Source of the DNA: Flavivirga algicola
GTDB lineage: Bacteria > Bacteroidota > Bacteroidia > Flavobacteriales > Flavobacteriaceae
Length of the DNA stretch: 64,000 nucleotides
Reading direction: 5' to 3'
Assembly (NCBI RefSeq): GCF_012910715.1
Contig: NZ_JABBHF010000016.1
Span: 1 to 64,000 of the forward strand
The notes beneath the pieces are model-generated. The model saw only the letters and a program-made list of their open reading frames with translations. It did not search any database and had not been told where the DNA came from. Every line of letters starts with the position of its first letter. Position 1 is the stretch's first letter. The position numbers and the translations under genes are program-made. Shown piece by piece: positions 63,701 to 64,000 of the stretch.

Positions 63701-64000
63701 TGCTTTAATCCATTACTTAAAAGGCGAGGTTTATACTAAAATAAAAAACAGTAAAAAGGCAAAGAGTAGTTATCAAAAAAGTGTGAATTCTAATAATGGA
63801 AGAGGTATGTATGACCTACTTTACTTTCAAGCTGAATCTTATAAGAAATTAGGGCATACAGAAAAAGCCAATACCTTATTTGAATCATTAATTGAAAAAG
63901 GGAAGGCATATAGAGAAAAAGGCTTCAGCAAAACATTGATTGCTGTAGAAGAAGCTTCAGCTACTAATAATAGAGCCATTTCATATTCATATTATTTAGA
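60798..64000 (+). CDS. DUF5107 domain / TPR protein (runs off the window)
   Basis: An open frame of at least 1067 codons with no stop before the window edge, so the 3' end is missing. Signal peptide (1-27, SIHINAQ). Residues about 30-440 form the DUF5107 region, an aldose-epimerase-like beta-sandwich: FGGRLFSAIDKTNGHEMF, SGGIEWCFPHHHRTTTM. The rest is TPR repeats (ELYYYLGLAHRGLGNMDKAYKNF, YYLLGNLLYDHRKEDAINAWKKA). Members are secreted proteins of carbohydrate loci; the enzyme activity is not established from this sequence. It is divergent from the membrane regulator, which may control it. Confidence 0.85.
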   Translation, partial: MNDSKLDLLFVIITVCTLFISIHINAQVKIYEGSETIATYKPGQNEISPIFYTGRSVQGAEGRVYPYPSQTNLGRTLSDETYHMVYLENEFVKVKVLPAFGGRLFSAIDKTNGHEMFHTNSVIKPDLIGTLGAWVSGGIEWCFPHHHRTTTMLPSDYRLVKNEDGSATIWIGETEKTIRARGIVGMTLHPNKSYIEVDYRLNNTSTKTKTFLFWANVAITASKDFRTFWPPSQEIGVFHNNRNFIQWPLSNKTDNYGRTSYEKNVDLTWWKNHPDPVSFFMWGAKEGFIGGYDYGVNAGTVHVGDPHENSTSKLWQFGPGLQGQNARRKLTDDGKAYVELMTGTFSNNQPDYSWILPHSVKDAKNYWYPIRELEVVKNANIDASVTLQMRNPKTVFYGFNTTQNFNDAKYILKYGEETIAEGTIDLGPAKPFTSRYKGKKALEEYNLNIQLFDKNNKELISYKPYRPQHPTLPEPQEPIKDVEDINSVEDLYLTGRFVDQFNRPGKNPDDYYLKALEISPNDYRTNIALGIRRVDQNRYREALTYFQNAANKLKIKYYQPKEGELYYYLGLAHRGLGNMDKAYKNFARATWYYQWFSSGNYQLAQMESLKGNYKKALGHISEAYTSNNRDGRIVVLYSALLRKLGRIEKATILIDQLIAYDPLNFSALYEKELLSGKNSIQLWHKNMQDVDNNYLEIVTNYMNAGLFEDGVKLLSSINEVKNPLVHYYLSYFYDQSGDQDKALAILNTAKNVALDYCFPYREESEAVLKNAIRLDAQNAAAYYLLGNLLYDHRKEDAINAWKKASELNNDIPMVWRNLAFSAYHNNKDMKQAINYISKGIALRNDIPLWYAELSKYYNESDSDYKACLTILENNIDIVKQDVKAPKTLVELYNLDGSYDKALEFLSNHHFRTWEGGREIYWHYVHTNALKALELANRKKYDEAIQYLDAAMIYPENLEVGKPTHDEKNALIHYLKGEVYTKIKNSKKAKSSYQKSVNSNNGRGMYDLLYFQAESYKKLGHTEKANTLFESLIEKGKAYREKGFSKTLIAVEEASATNNRAISYSYYL

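Overview
The window reads as a chromosome segment of a marine-type Flavobacteriaceae (Bacteroidota). The evidence is low GC, Bacteroidetes-type promoters (TTG or TTTG, about 18-21 bp, then TAnnTTTG) in place of Shine-Dalgarno signals, a complete gldKLMN type IX secretion core, exosortase XrtF with its partner, TonB receptors paired with DUF4249 lipoproteins, and a PurH-MreBCD-PBP2-RodA cluster. The genus cannot be named from the sequence alone.

Left end (1-6036), accessory: an integron-like cassette array. A tyrosine recombinase gene (4906-6036, minus) has three imperfect palindromic, attC-like sites at the 3' side of its coding sequence (1-132, 897-971, 4852-4908). They bound two complete cassettes. 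The first few bases of each cassette are complementary to the start of the palindrome at its other end, which is the end rule of integron cassettes (10/10 bp and 9/9 bp). Cassette 1 carries a small HTH gene and an unknown gene. Cassette 2 carries an HTH regulator, Vsr, a Dcm-type methylase and an MvaI-like endonuclease, plus a small coiled-coil gene. The junction nearest the recombinase lies a few bases from its stop codon. The recombinase shows no IntI-specific insertion and has a roughly 100-residue N-terminal extension. This is the most unusual structure in the window.

6.1-31.1 kb, mostly backbone: zinc-ribbon protein, esterase lipoprotein, a predicted lipoprotein peptide deformylase, rodA-mrdA-mreD-mreC-mreB and purH (all minus), a GAF/fRMsr protein, xrtF and partner, a metal-handling locus (HYC_CC_PP protein, HMA-MauE fusion, TonB receptor, HMA protein), DJ-1 and NTF2-like proteins, groESL, and a secG / TPR / lptE / lptE-like / sigma-54 activator / miaB run.

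31.1-49.3 kb: small lipoproteins, a beta-propeller lipoprotein, two tandem membrane proteins, topA, an arginase-fold pseudoenzyme, gldK-gldL-gldM-gldN, a FAD oxidoreductase, a DUF983 protein, an ABC-F ATPase, an LRR protein, a CPXCG protein and initiator tRNA-fMet.

49.2-54.3 kb, accessory: two small islands stacked behind tRNA-fMet. The 3' part of the tRNA is repeated exactly (46 bp) at 51642 and in degenerate form near 54200. The first island carries two unknown genes. The second carries a tripartite HipB-HipS-HipT-type toxin-antitoxin operon and a GC-richer, repeat-rich non-coding segment.

54.5-64.0 kb: a membrane LytTR regulator, a TonB receptor with a DUF4249 lipoprotein, a membrane-anchored putative regulator, and the start of a large DUF5107/TPR protein that runs off the window.
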